Positions 54,045-63,919 of a stretch of DNA of 64,000 nt are shown here, in pieces. The notes under the pieces were generated by a model. It was not told the origin of the DNA and searched no databases. It saw only the letters and a list, made by a program, of their open reading frames with translations. Position numbers and translations under genes: made by a program. Source of the DNA: Pseudomonas sp. FP2335 (GTDB taxonomy: Bacteria; Pseudomonadota; Gammaproteobacteria; Pseudomonadales; Pseudomonadaceae); the NCBI RefSeq assembly GCF_030687535.1, contig NZ_CP117437.1, positions 3,183,501 through 3,247,500 of the forward strand. Reading direction: 5' to 3'. The stretch's first letter is position 1; each line of letters starts with the position of its first letter.

Positions 54045-54130
54045 TTGAGCGCGACGGTCTCCCCCCCTCTGCACAATTGCCTCTGCCCTTCTGACGGTGA
54101 CTTGATCGGTCAATCATCAGGAGAAAGTGC

Positions 54131-54994
54131 ATGTCAGCGTTTCAAGGTATCTGGGTTCCCGTGGTCACGCCGTTCCAGGACGGTGCCATCGACTTTATCG
54201 GCCTGCGCCGCCTGGTCAGCCATCTGCTGACAAAGCATGTGGCCGGGATCATGGTGTGCACCACCACCGGCGAAGCCGCCGCGCTAAGCCGCCAGGAACA
54301 ATTGGCGGTGCTGGATGCGGTGTTGCAGTTGGTGCCCGCGCAGCGTGTGGTGATGGGGTTGTCGGGCAACAATCAGATTGAATTGCTGCAGTTCCAGCAG
54401 GCCATCCTCCAGCGTCCGGTCGCAGGTTTGCTGGTGCCGGCGCCCAGTTATATCCGCCCATCCCAGGCAGGGTTGGAGGCGTTTTTCCGCACGGTGGCGG
54501 ATGCGTCCAGTGTGCCGATCATCTTGTACGACATTCCCTACCGTACCGGCGCGACCTTCGAACAAGCCACGTTGCTGAATATCGTCGCGCACGAGCGCAT
54601 CGTCGCGATCAAGGATTGTGGCGGCAACCTGGCCAATACCCTGGCATTGCTGGCGAGCGGTCAGGTGGATGTGTTGTGCGGCGAAGACCTGCACATCTTC
54701 AACGCGCTGTGCCTGGGCGCCAGCGGCGCGATTGCGGCGTCGGCCCATGTGCACACCGAGCAATTCGTCGCGCTGTGGCAACAGGTGCGGGATAACCAGT
54801 TGGCCGAAGCCCGTGCGACCTTCTTCCAACTGCTGCCGCTGATCAACACGATGTTTATCGAGCCGAACCCGGCGCCGGTCAAGGCTGCGCTGGCCCTGGA
54901 AGGCTTGATCAGCCGCGAGCTGCGCGCGCCGATGCAAGCGGCCAGCGACGCGGTGGTCAGGCGCTTGCAGCAGGTGTGCAAGCTACCCGGCTGA
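54131..54994 (+). CDS. DHDPS-family (DapA-like) aldolase/lyase
   Basis: The 287-residue protein has the catalytic triad residues of DapA: T44-T45 (CTTTGE), Y133 (LYDIPYRTG) and Schiff-base K161 (AIKDCGGN), at exactly E. coli DapA numbering. DapA itself is normally essential and elsewhere; this may be a paralogue for another keto acid. It lies 121 bases upstream of the cystathionine beta-synthase gene on the same strand. AGGAGA lies six bases before ATG. Confidence 0.85.
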   Translation: MSAFQGIWVPVVTPFQDGAIDFIGLRRLVSHLLTKHVAGIMVCTTTGEAAALSRQEQLAVLDAVLQLVPAQRVVMGLSGNNQIELLQFQQAILQRPVAGLLVPAPSYIRPSQAGLEAFFRTVADASSVPIILYDIPYRTGATFEQATLLNIVAHERIVAIKDCGGNLANTLALLASGQVDVLCGEDLHIFNALCLGASGAIAASAHVHTEQFVALWQQVRDNQLAEARATFFQLLPLINTMFIEPNPAPVKAALALEGLISRELRAPMQAASDAVVRRLQQVCKLPG

Positions 54995-55115
54995 TGCGCC
55001 AAAAACAGACATGCGGCGGGCCGCCCGGTTGCGACCGGTGCGATCCCGGCCTATGGTCCAAGGCACGCTTTGCACTTTGTTGTCCCACCTACGTCAACCC
55101 GTAACAGGTGACACC

Positions 55116-56492
55116 ATGCCCAGCCTCCCACGCCCCGCCGTGCTAGAACTGATCGGCAACACGCCGCTGGTTCGGGTCAGCCGTTTCGATACCGGCCCCT
55201 GCACACTGTTTCTCAAACTGGAGTCGCAAAACCCCGGCGGTTCGATCAAGGACCGCATCGGCCTGGCCATGATCGACGCCGCCGAGCGCGACGGCCGTCT
55301 GCGCCCCGGCGGCACCATCATCGAAGCCACCGCCGGCAATACCGGCCTGGGCCTGGCGCTGGTCGGCCGGGCCAAGGGCTACCGCGTGGTGCTGGTGGTG
55401 CCCGACAAGATGTCCACGGAAAAAGTGCTGCACCTCAAGGCCATGGGCGCCGAGGTGCATATCACCCGCTCCGACGTGGGCAAGGGCCACCCCGAGTATT
55501 ACCAGGATGTCGCTGCGCGCCTGGCACAGGACATCCCGGATTCGTTTTTCGCCGACCAGTTCAACAACCCGGCCAACCCGCTGGCCCACGAGACAGGCAC
55601 CGCGCCGGAGATCTGGGCGCAAACCCAGCACGACGTCGACGCAATTGTGGTGGGCGTCGGCTCGGCCGGCACCCTCACCGGCCTGAGCCGTTTTTTCCAG
55701 CGCGTGCAACCTGCGCTTGAGATGGTGCTGGCCGATCCGGTGGGTTCGGTGATGGCTGAATATAGCCGCAGTGGCACGCTGCAGCCGCCGGGGTCGTGGG
55801 CGGTGGAAGGCATCGGTGAAGACTTCATCCCGTCGATTGCCGACCTCTCCAGCGTGCGCCACGCCTACTCCATCAGCGATGAAGAGAGCTTCGACCACGC
55901 CCGCCAGTTGCTCAAGGCCGAGGGCATCCTTGGCGGCTCATCCACTGGCACACTATTCGCTGCCGCGCTGCGTTACTGTCGCGAACAGACCTCGCCCAAG
56001 CGTGTGGTCAGCTTTGTCTGCGACACCGGCACGCGCTACCTGTCGAAGGTCTACAACGACCAGTGGATGAAGGATGCGGGGCTGCTGCACTACACCCATT
56101 ACGGCGACCTGCGCGACGTGATTGCCCGGCGCTTTGAAGACGGCCGCGTGATCAGCGTAGGCCCCGACGACACCCTGCTGACGGCCTTCCAGCGCATGCG
56201 CCTGGCGGATGTGTCGCAACTGCCGGTGCTGGTGGATGGCAAGCAACTGGTTGGTGTGATCGATGAGTCCGACATTCTGCTGGGCCTGCACCACGATGCG
56301 GCTGATTTCAACATGGTCGTCGCCAGCGCCATGACCGAAGCCCTCGAAACCCTGCCTCCCAGCGCCAGCCTCGCCGAACTCCAGGAAGAACTGGACCGCG
56401 GCCTGGTCGCGATCATCGCCGACGCCTCGGGCTTCCATGGCCTGATCACCCGCGTCGATCTGCTCAACCATTTGCGGAGATCTCTTGCATGA
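55116..56492 (+). CDS. Cystathionine beta-synthase with C-terminal CBS domains
   Basis: The 458-residue PLP enzyme condenses serine and homocysteine to cystathionine. PLP lysine K45 lies in PGGSIKDRIG. The fold II domain spans about 1-325. Two CBS modules (about 335-455) at the C-terminus probably bind an adenosyl ligand such as SAM. I prefer ATG 55116 (MPSLPRPAVLELIGNTPLV) over 55011, because CAGGTG precedes it and the longer form adds unrelated sequence. The stop overlaps the next ATG, coupling it to cystathionine gamma-lyase. The pair constitutes reverse transsulfuration (methionine to cysteine), as in P. aeruginosa. Confidence 0.92.
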   Translation: MPSLPRPAVLELIGNTPLVRVSRFDTGPCTLFLKLESQNPGGSIKDRIGLAMIDAAERDGRLRPGGTIIEATAGNTGLGLALVGRAKGYRVVLVVPDKMSTEKVLHLKAMGAEVHITRSDVGKGHPEYYQDVAARLAQDIPDSFFADQFNNPANPLAHETGTAPEIWAQTQHDVDAIVVGVGSAGTLTGLSRFFQRVQPALEMVLADPVGSVMAEYSRSGTLQPPGSWAVEGIGEDFIPSIADLSSVRHAYSISDEESFDHARQLLKAEGILGGSSTGTLFAAALRYCREQTSPKRVVSFVCDTGTRYLSKVYNDQWMKDAGLLHYTHYGDLRDVIARRFEDGRVISVGPDDTLLTAFQRMRLADVSQLPVLVDGKQLVGVIDESDILLGLHHDAADFNMVVASAMTEALETLPPSASLAELQEELDRGLVAIIADASGFHGLITRVDLLNHLRRSLA

Positions 56493-57655
56493 GCCAGCCC
56501 GATAAAAGCGCGTTCGCCACCCGTGTCATCCACGCCGGGCAAGCCCCCGACCCGACCACCGGCGCGCTGATGCCGCCGATCTACGCCAACTCCACCTACC
56601 TGCAAGACAGCCCCGGTGTGCACAAAGGCTTCGACTACGGGCGCTCGCACAACCCGACCCGCTTTGCTCTGGAACGCTGCGTGGCAGACCTGGAGGGCGG
56701 CACCCAGGCGTTCGCGTTCGCCTCGGGGCTGGCGGCGATCTCGACGGTGCTGGAACTGCTGGATGCGGGCGCGCACGTGGTCTCCGGCAATGACCTGTAT
56801 GGCGGCACCTTCCGGCTGTTCGACAAGGTGCGCCAACGCAGCGCCGGGCACCGTTTCAGCTTTGTCGACCTGAGTGATGTGCGGGCGTTTGAAGCAAGCT
56901 TGCAGGACGACACGCGCATGGTCTGGGTCGAAACGCCGAGTAACCCGCTGCTGAGCCTCACCGACCTTGGCGCCATCGCGCGCATCTGCCGGGCGCGCGG
57001 GATTCTCTGCGTGGCCGACAACACCTTTGCCAGCCCCTGGGTCCAGCGACCGCTGGAACTGGGTTTTGATGTGGTGGTGCATTCCACCACCAAGTACCTC
57101 AATGGCCATTCGGATGTGATCGGCGGCATCGCGATTGTCGGGGATAACCCTGAACTGGCGCAGCGCCTGGGTTTCCTGCAGAACTCGGTGGGCGCCATCG
57201 CCGGCCCGTTCGACGCCTTTCTCACCCTGCGCGGCGTGAAAACCCTGGCGCTGCGCATGGAGCGTCATTGCAGCAACGCACTGGAGTTGGCCACCTGGCT
57301 GGAACAGCAACCGCAAGTCTCTCGGGTTTACTACCCAGGCCTCGCGTCCCACCCACAGCACGAACTGGCACGTCGGCAGATGCGCGGCTTTGGCGGGATG
57401 ATTTCAGTGGACTTGAACAGTGACCTGGCTGGCGCCACACGCTTTCTGGAAAACGTGAAGATCTTCGCCCTGGCCGAAAGCCTGGGGGGCGTGGAAAGCC
57501 TGATCGAACACCCGGCGATCATGACCCACGCCAGCATCCCCGCCGCCACACGGGCCCAATTGGGCATTGGTGATGGGTTGGTGCGGCTGTCGGTGGGCGT
57601 CGAGGACGTGGAGGATTTGCGTGCGGACCTGGCGCGAGCCTTGGCCCACATCTAA
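56489..57655 (+). CDS. Cystathionine gamma-lyase (Cys/Met metabolism PLP enzyme)
   Basis: The 388-residue fold-I PLP enzyme has K202 in HSTTKYLNGHSD and the family's ADNTFASPW segment. It is adjacent to cystathionine beta-synthase with an ATGA overlap, which fits the gamma-lyase (cysteine-forming) role better than MetB. It also has the FDYGRSHNPT motif (Tyr/Arg phosphate contacts). It is the last gene before a REP-like cluster. Confidence 0.9.
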   Translation: MSQPDKSAFATRVIHAGQAPDPTTGALMPPIYANSTYLQDSPGVHKGFDYGRSHNPTRFALERCVADLEGGTQAFAFASGLAAISTVLELLDAGAHVVSGNDLYGGTFRLFDKVRQRSAGHRFSFVDLSDVRAFEASLQDDTRMVWVETPSNPLLSLTDLGAIARICRARGILCVADNTFASPWVQRPLELGFDVVVHSTTKYLNGHSDVIGGIAIVGDNPELAQRLGFLQNSVGAIAGPFDAFLTLRGVKTLALRMERHCSNALELATWLEQQPQVSRVYYPGLASHPQHELARRQMRGFGGMISVDLNSDLAGATRFLENVKIFALAESLGGVESLIEHPAIMTHASIPAATRAQLGIGDGLVRLSVGVEDVEDLRADLARALAHI

Positions 57656-57663
57656 GGCCTGCC

Positions 57664-57799
57664 TGGGAGCTGGCTTGTGTGGGAGCTGCTTGTTGCGGGA
57701 GCTGGCTTGCCTGCGATGCAGGCACCTCGGTGTATCAGGTCAACCGAAGTGATGCTATCGCAGGCAAGCCAGCTCCCGCAGAAAAGCCAGCTCCTACAC
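57664..57799. repeat. REP-like inverted pair plus partial units
   Basis: GCGGGAGCTGGCTTGCCTGC (57696-57715) faces GCAGGCAAGCCAGCTCCCGC (57760-57779), with additional broken units GGGAGCTGGCTTG before and AAGCCAGCTCC after. It is a divergent REP family from that at 38264 (AGCTGGC against AGCGGGC). It separates the convergent cystathionine gamma-lyase and OsmC-YcaO genes. Confidence 0.85.
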
Positions 57800-57808
57800 G
57801 TGTCGGGA

Positions 57809-60007
57809 TCAGCTTGAGGTGATGTTGGCCCGCGCCGCGTGCAACTTCTTGTAGCTTTCGATCAGACGCTGATGGCGATCCAGGCCTTCGAGCTTCATGC
57901 TGGTCGGCGTCAAACCGTAGAAACGCACACTGCCATTGACCGAACCAATCACCGCATCCATCCGCTCATCGCCAAACATGCGGCGGAAGTTGGCTTCGTA
58001 GTCCGCCAACTCCAGGTCGTCGTCCAGTTGCATCTCCAGCACCGCATTCATCGCCTGGTAGAACAAGCCACGATCGGCGGTGTTGTCGTTGTACTGCAGG
58101 AACATCTCCACGCACTCCTTGGCTTCCTCGTGCTGCTGCAAGGCGAGGAAGATCAGCAGTTTCAACTCCAGAATGGTCAACTGGCCCCAGGCCGTGTTGT
58201 CGTCGAACTCGATGCCGATCAAGGTGGTGATATCGGTGTAGTCGTCCAGCTCGCTTTCGATAAGACGCTCGACCAGGGCGTTGAGCTCGGCATCATCCAG
58301 GCTGTGCAGGTTGAGGATGTCGGCGCGGAAAAACAGCGCCTTGTTGGTGTTGTCCCAGATCAGGTCGTCCACCGGGTAGATTTCCGAGTAGTCCGGCACC
58401 AGGATGCGGCAGGCGGTTGCGCCGAGGTGTTCGTACACCGCCATGTAGGACTCTTTGCCCATGCCTTCAAGAATGCCGAACAGCGTCGCGGCTTCCTCGG
58501 CGTTGGAATCTGCGCCTTCACCTGTGAAGTCCCACTCGACAAATTCGTAGTCCGACTGTGCGCTGAAGAAGCGCCACGACACCACACCGCTGGAGTCGAT
58601 GAAGTGCTCGACGAAGTTGTTCGGCTCTGTCACCGCCTGGCCTTCGAAGGTCGGCGCCGGCAGGTCGTTCAAGCCTTCAAAACTGCGGCCTTGCAGCAGC
58701 TCGGTGAGGCTGCGTTCCAGCGCCACTTCCAGGCTCGGGTGGGCGCCGAAGGAAGCGAACACGCCGCCGGTGCGCGGGTTCATCAGGGTCACGCACATCA
58801 CCGGGAATTCACCGCCCAGGGACGCGTCCTTGACCAGCACCGGAAAGCCCTGGGCTTCCAGGCCCTGGATACCGGCAAGAATCCCCGGGTACTTGGCCAA
58901 CACCTCGGCCGGCACATCCGGCAGGGCGAATTCGCCTTCGATGATTTCCCGCTTCACCGCCCGCTCGAAAATCTCCGACAGGCACTGCACCTGGGCTTCA
59001 GCCAAGGTGTTGCCCGCGCTCATGCCGTTGCTCAGGTAAAGGTTTTCGATCAGGTTGGATGGGAAGTACACCACCTCACCGTCGGACTGGCGCACAAACG
59101 GCAGCGAAACAATACCGCGCGCTTCATTGCCCGAGTTGGTGTCGAACAGGTGCGAGCCACGCAACTCGCCGTCGCGGTTGTAGACCTTGAGGCAGTGGGC
59201 GTCGAGGATCTCAGGCGGCAGCTCATCGTTGGGCCCGGGCTGGAACCAGCGCTCATCCGGGTAATGCACGAACGGCGCGTTGGCCAGTTCTTCACCCCAG
59301 AATTGGTCGTTATAGAAGAAGTTGCAGTTGAGCCGTTCGATGAACTCGCCCAACGCCGACGCCAGTGCGCCTTCCTTGGTGGCACCCTTGCCGTTGGTAA
59401 AGCACATCGGCGAGTGGGCATCGCGGATATGCAGCGACCACACGTTGGGCACGATATTGCGCCACGACGCGATCTCGATCTTCATGCCCAGCCCGGCCAG
59501 AATCCCGGACATATTGGCGATGGTCTGCTCCAGCGGCAGGTCTTTGCCGGCGATGTAGGTGCCCGCCGCTGACGTCGAGTGGGGCATCAGCAAGGCCTGG
59601 GCGTCGGCATCGAGATTTTCGACTTCTTCGATGACGAACTCAGGGCCGGCCTGTACCACTTTTTTGACCGTGCAACGGTCGATGGAACGCAAGATGCCTT
59701 GGCGGTCTTTATCGGAAATATCCGCCGGCAACTCGACCTGGATCTTGAAGATCTGGTTGTAGCGGTTCTCCGGGTCAACGATGTTGTTCTGTGACAAACG
59801 GATATTGTCCGTGGGGATATTGCGGGTTGCGCAATACAACTTCACGAAGTACGCCGCACACAACGCCGACGAAGCCAGGAAGTAATCGAACGGCCCCGGC
59901 GCCGAGCCATCGCCTTTATAGCGGATGGGCTGGTCGGCAATGACCGTGAAGTCGTCGAATTTGGCTTCAAGTCGAAGGTTGTCGAGAAAGTTGACCTTGA
60001 TTTCCAT
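57809..60007 (-). CDS. OsmC/YcaO fusion protein
   Basis: The 732-residue protein has an OsmC-like N-terminal domain (about 1-140, with conserved SSALCAAYFVKLYC Cys region) and a YcaO domain (about 150-560, with the ATP/Mg-binding segments GATKEGALASALGEFIERL and AEAQVQCLSEIFERAVKREI). A C-terminal helical region (about 600-730) follows. YcaO enzymes activate amide backbones with ATP; the E. coli homologue is linked to RimO-dependent beta-methylthiolation of ribosomal S12. No RiPP precursor or cyclodehydratase partner is adjacent, so the S12-type role is more likely than natural-product modification. ATG 60007 is chosen over 60037. Confidence 0.88.
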   Translation of the reverse strand: MEIKVNFLDNLRLEAKFDDFTVIADQPIRYKGDGSAPGPFDYFLASSALCAAYFVKLYCATRNIPTDNIRLSQNNIVDPENRYNQIFKIQVELPADISDKDRQGILRSIDRCTVKKVVQAGPEFVIEEVENLDADAQALLMPHSTSAAGTYIAGKDLPLEQTIANMSGILAGLGMKIEIASWRNIVPNVWSLHIRDAHSPMCFTNGKGATKEGALASALGEFIERLNCNFFYNDQFWGEELANAPFVHYPDERWFQPGPNDELPPEILDAHCLKVYNRDGELRGSHLFDTNSGNEARGIVSLPFVRQSDGEVVYFPSNLIENLYLSNGMSAGNTLAEAQVQCLSEIFERAVKREIIEGEFALPDVPAEVLAKYPGILAGIQGLEAQGFPVLVKDASLGGEFPVMCVTLMNPRTGGVFASFGAHPSLEVALERSLTELLQGRSFEGLNDLPAPTFEGQAVTEPNNFVEHFIDSSGVVSWRFFSAQSDYEFVEWDFTGEGADSNAEEAATLFGILEGMGKESYMAVYEHLGATACRILVPDYSEIYPVDDLIWDNTNKALFFRADILNLHSLDDAELNALVERLIESELDDYTDITTLIGIEFDDNTAWGQLTILELKLLIFLALQQHEEAKECVEMFLQYNDNTADRGLFYQAMNAVLEMQLDDDLELADYEANFRRMFGDERMDAVIGSVNGSVRFYGLTPTSMKLEGLDRHQRLIESYKKLHAARANITSS

Positions 60008-60116
60008 GCGGGCACACCAGAATAACGGGCTAAACAAAAATGGCCGCCATTATGAAGTCTTTCACCGAGAAGTTTCAGGCTTTTGACCAGCGGATGGCGA
60101 AATATCAAATGTGCAT

Positions 60117-60143
60117 TAATCTTTTTGCTGCTGTGGCCGATTG
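60117..60143 (+). promoter_or_regulatory. FliA (sigma-28)-like promoter of aer
   Basis: TAATCTTT, eleven bases, then GCCGATTG resembles TAAAGTTT-N11-GCCGATAA with correct spacing but several mismatches. It lies 28-54 bases before the aer ATG. Confidence 0.55.
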
Positions 60144-60170
60144 GCTAAGTGCAACCATGGAGTAGTCGGA

Positions 60171-61736
60171 ATGCGCAATAACCAGCCTGTTACACAGCGT
60201 GAGATTTCACTCGCACCGCAGCAAAAACTTATTTCCGCCACCGACGTTCAAGGTGTGATCACCTACTGCAACGACGCCTTTGTCGACATCAGCGGTTTCG
60301 AGCGGGCCGATCTGATCGGCGCACCGCAAAATATCGTGCGTCACCCCGATGTCCCACCTGCGGTCTTTGCCCATATGTGGAGCGCCCTCAAGCAGGGCCT
60401 GCCGTGGATGGGCATCGTCAAGAACCGCTCAAAGAACGGCGATCACTATTGGGTCAACGCTTACGTCACGCCGATCTTCGACGGCAGTAAGGTCGTCGGC
60501 TTCGAGTCGGTACGGGTCAAGCCCAGTGCCGATGAAATCCGCCGCGCCCAGGCGCTGTACCGGCGCATCAGCGCAGGCAAGCCCGGCGTGCCGCGTCAGG
60601 ATGCGTGGCTGCCGGCCGTAGTGAGCAGCGTGCCGTATATGGCCACCGCGGTGATCGGCGGCGTGGCGGGGCTGTTCTTCAGTGCACCGCTCGCCATCGC
60701 CGTGGCCGTCGCCGTCGCCTTGCCGGTGGGCGTGCTCTGCGCGCGCATGCGCCAGGGCAGCACGTTGGGTCTGTTGCAGGGGGTTGACCCGTCGACATCG
60801 GATGCCTTGATCGCGCAGATGTACAGCGACGCACGCGGCCCCCAAGGGCGCCTGGAAACGGCGTTCCTCAGCCAGGATGCGCGCCTCAAGACCTGCCTCA
60901 CGCGCCTGCAGGACAGCGCCGAACAGCTCAGCGCCCTCGCCAGCCAATCCGACCAGTTGGCCAGCGCCAGCGCCCAGGGCCTGGACCGCCAGCGTGTGGA
61001 AACCGAACAAGTCTCCGCCGCCGTCAACCAGATGGCCGCCACCACTCAGGAAGTCGCCAGCCACGTACAGCGTACGGCCGATGCCACCCAGCAAGCCAAT
61101 GCCCTTACCGGGCGCGGCCGTGAGGTGGCGCGCGATACCCGCGAAGCCATCGAGCGCCTGTCGGCGGTGGTCGGCGAAACCGGCGTGACCGTGGCGCAAT
61201 TGGCCCGCGACAGCGACGAAATCGGCAGCGTGGTGGATGTGATCAAAGGCATCGCCGATCAAACCAACCTGCTGGCCCTCAACGCCGCCATCGAAGCCGC
61301 CCGCGCTGGCGAGCAAGGCCGAGGGTTCGCGGTGGTCGCCGACGAAGTGCGGCAACTGGCCCAGCGGACCTCGCAGTCGACCACCCAGATCCACGCGCTG
61401 ATCACCCAGTTGCAAGCGTCGTCCAACAACGCCGTGCACAGCATGGAAAACGGCCAGCGCCAGGCCCAGGAAGGCGTGGCATGGGTACTGGAAGCCGACC
61501 AGGCCTTGGTCGGCATCAGCGAAGCGGTGTCCCATATCACCGAGATGACCACCCAGATCGCCGCCGCAACCGAGGAACAAAGCGCGGTCGCCGAAGAAAT
61601 CAGCCGCAACATCACCACCATCGCCGGGCTGGCGGACCAAACCTCGATCCAGGCCCATCAGTCCACCGACCTGAGCAAAGAACTGACCAACACCGCCGCT
61701 ACCCAATACGCGTTGGTTGAACGCTTCAACCGCTGA
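60171..61736 (+). CDS. aer: Aerotaxis receptor (PAS-FAD chemoreceptor)
   Basis: The 521-residue chemoreceptor has an N-terminal FAD-type PAS domain (about 10-115, with [20 protein letters not shown] and [15 protein letters not shown]), a hydrophobic membrane-anchor stretch (about 160-198) and a cytoplasmic MA domain with the standard tip ([20 protein letters not shown]). This is the build and length of Pseudomonas Aer, which reports redox/oxygen state to CheA. I chose ATG 60171, with GGAG eight bases upstream, over the frame from 60141. Confidence 0.92.
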   Translation: MRNNQPVTQREISLAPQQKLISATDVQGVITYCNDAFVDISGFERADLIGAPQNIVRHPDVPPAVFAHMWSALKQGLPWMGIVKNRSKNGDHYWVNAYVTPIFDGSKVVGFESVRVKPSADEIRRAQALYRRISAGKPGVPRQDAWLPAVVSSVPYMATAVIGGVAGLFFSAPLAIAVAVAVALPVGVLCARMRQGSTLGLLQGVDPSTSDALIAQMYSDARGPQGRLETAFLSQDARLKTCLTRLQDSAEQLSALASQSDQLASASAQGLDRQRVETEQVSAAVNQMAATTQEVASHVQRTADATQQANALTGRGREVARDTREAIERLSAVVGETGVTVAQLARDSDEIGSVVDVIKGIADQTNLLALNAAIEAARAGEQGRGFAVVADEVRQLAQRTSQSTTQIHALITQLQASSNNAVHSMENGQRQAQEGVAWVLEADQALVGISEAVSHITEMTTQIAAATEEQSAVAEEISRNITTIAGLADQTSIQAHQSTDLSKELTNTAATQYALVERFNR

Positions 61737-61816
61737 CCCACCCTTCTCACGCGCCCTTTTACAGGGCGCCTCCGCTTGCGCTAACGTCCACCTTCGCATC
61801 AAAACGAGGGAATGTG

Positions 61817-62416
61817 ATGGGATTTTTTGCTCGCTTGTTCGGGGGGCGCTTCACGATGCCACCGCCCGACGAAACCGACGCCAGCCATGCGGCGATCATG
61901 CGCGAGATGCGTTCGCCGCAATACGCCGCGCAGAAGCAGGCCCTCAAGCTGTTCACGCAAACCCTGCTGGCCCGTACGCCGGAAGAAGAAAGCGCGCGGC
62001 TCGTGCGCCGCGTCCTGCGTAAATATGCCGCCGACCAGGACCCCGCCAGCGCGTTGACCCATGGGCTACTGGACAGCTCAAGAGGCCAGAAACTGGCTTA
62101 CCTGGCGCTGCTCGGTGTCGATTGGCGCGGCTTCGACGTATTCGAATACCACGCGCCCTACCTGGTGGCCGCGAGCGGCGTGCAAGCGCCCTATACCTAT
62201 GAGCACACGGGCACCCGGCCGATGCAGGAGGTGCTGGAGAACTTCGACCAATGGCTGGCCGGGTTCGGCAAGCGCTACCTGCATCTGGATTCTGGCGATG
62301 ACGACTACGTGGGGTTTATCGTCGACGCGCACAGCGTCGAATCGACCCTGGAGCTTGCGCAACAGGCAGGCTTGCACGTCACTGTGCAGAGCGCTGCTTG
62401 CGATACATCCCCGTGA
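61817..62416 (+). CDS. Hypothetical cytoplasmic protein, 199 residues
   Basis: The protein starts with MGFFARLFGGRFTMPPPDE and continues with a soluble alpha/beta domain containing LAYLALLGVDWRGFDVFEYH and YLHLDSGDDDYVGFIVD. It resembles DUF6630-type proteins, but that is uncertain. GAGGGA lies before ATG 61817. Its last 38 bases overlap, in convergent orientation, the 3' end of the minus-strand gene at 62379-63794. Confidence 0.65.
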   Translation: MGFFARLFGGRFTMPPPDETDASHAAIMREMRSPQYAAQKQALKLFTQTLLARTPEEESARLVRRVLRKYAADQDPASALTHGLLDSSRGQKLAYLALLGVDWRGFDVFEYHAPYLVAASGVQAPYTYEHTGTRPMQEVLENFDQWLAGFGKRYLHLDSGDDDYVGFIVDAHSVESTLELAQQAGLHVTVQSAACDTSP

Positions 62417-63794
62417 AGTACTCCATGTTGTCCGGCGCCGAGTTGTGGCTGATCACCGCAAAGTCCCTGACCAGTTGGATGTGATATGGCCCGTTGCCCT
62501 TGGGCGCCAGGGGTTCACGCACGATGATCAGGTTGTCGGTTTCCATCGGCAAGCGGTGGTGTGCGCTGAGGATCTGCTTGCCGGTCTTGGCGTCTTTGAG
62601 TGTCACGGTGAATTCCGCGACCTCCCTGCCCTCGGCGTCACGTTCGGGTAGCACGTTCACGTCCAGGTCGCCATCGCGGCCGAGGAAGTCGTCTCGCATC
62701 TGGTAATGGCCGCTGCGCTGCTCGCGCGGGACGTCGCCGAGTTTGTCCAGGTCCGGCTCGCGGTCTGAGCGCCCCAGCTGAATCGCCAGTTCAGGGGTAT
62801 TACCCTTGGCGCCGCTGACCCAGGTGCCGGAGAAGTTGTAGGGTTCGACACTTTCCCGGGTCATGCGCCAGATGCCGGTCTGGCGCCCATCGTCGGCATA
62901 TTCATGCAGGTAAGTGAAGGGTTTGTCGTCGTAGTCGCTCTGGTCACCCACCAGCTTGATCGGCTTGCCGCTGCCACTTTTGCTGTAGCGCACTTCGCCG
63001 ATCAACACCGCGCCCTGCTGCTGATACCAGATTTGCACCGGGATCTTGCCGTCGAGGGTGCCGTGGAGCATCTCCGGGTCTTCGGTAACCGGCCCTTCCA
63101 GACGTGGGGTTTCCTGCCATTGGCCGTCCTTCCATTCGCCGGTGGTGCGCAGCATATAGCCGCTGGGCATGCTGGAGTTTTCGCCGTCCTCGGTCGGTGG
63201 CACTTCTGCTTGGGTGTAGGAACCCAGCCGTACCAGCTCTGCGTCGCGCATTTGCCATTGCGACGAGCGCGTCCAGCAACAGCCACGATCGGTTTGCGAA
63301 TGGATCACGCCGTCCCTGGGGTTGACCGAAAACATCCCGCCGCTGGATTCATTGGCCAGGTCGGTCAATGGGCGATTGAGCACCCACTGGGGCTTCTGCG
63401 GGTCTTGCAGGTAGACGTCATAGCTGGACTGGAAATTTGCATCGGCGCCATTGCCGTTGCGGATCGCCAGGTCGATACGGCCGTCGCGGTCGATATCGGC
63501 AAAGTACAACACGCCGTACTCGCCCACCAGGCGCCAATCGAGGGTTTTGCCGTCTGCGTTGAGCGGCACCTGCGCGGCGGGGGTTTGCAGTTGCTGGAGG
63601 ATTTCCAGGGTGTGTTTGTCACGGATCGTGACCAGTGCCCGGGTCAATTCCTCAAGGTCTTGCGGCACCTGCGCAAACAAGACTTCGACCAGATAGTGAC
63701 CACTGGGCTCATCGACCGAAAACGAGCGGGGTTCGGCCATGACCGGGGTGGCCAGGGCCAGAGAGATGAGCACACCGTTGAGGAGCGAACGCAT
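62379..63794 (-). CDS. Exported hypothetical protein, 471 residues
   Basis: It has a signal peptide (about 1-21, ending VMA) and a periplasmic beta-rich body. A FADIDRDGRIDLAIRNGNG segment resembles a Ca-binding FG-GAP/VCBS-type loop. Two adjacent Cys occur (RGCCWT). I do not recognise the family. AAGGAAG lies seven bases before ATG 63794; the longer frame from 63914 reads through the upstream region. It convergently overlaps the gene at 61817 by 38 bases. Confidence 0.65.
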   Translation of the reverse strand: MRSLLNGVLISLALATPVMAEPRSFSVDEPSGHYLVEVLFAQVPQDLEELTRALVTIRDKHTLEILQQLQTPAAQVPLNADGKTLDWRLVGEYGVLYFADIDRDGRIDLAIRNGNGADANFQSSYDVYLQDPQKPQWVLNRPLTDLANESSGGMFSVNPRDGVIHSQTDRGCCWTRSSQWQMRDAELVRLGSYTQAEVPPTEDGENSSMPSGYMLRTTGEWKDGQWQETPRLEGPVTEDPEMLHGTLDGKIPVQIWYQQQGAVLIGEVRYSKSGSGKPIKLVGDQSDYDDKPFTYLHEYADDGRQTGIWRMTRESVEPYNFSGTWVSGAKGNTPELAIQLGRSDREPDLDKLGDVPREQRSGHYQMRDDFLGRDGDLDVNVLPERDAEGREVAEFTVTLKDAKTGKQILSAHHRLPMETDNLIIVREPLAPKGNGPYHIQLVRDFAVISHNSAPDNMEYFTGMYRKQRSAQ

Positions 63795-63919
63795 CCAGCG
63801 CTTCCTTGCTGCAAATGGGGGCGCGCAGTGTATTCGAACAAATCGCTGTTTTGCCAACGGCAATGGCTGGTATGTTGCGCGGCTGCAACCGGCCACACCG
63901 CCAAGGACCATCACGCATC

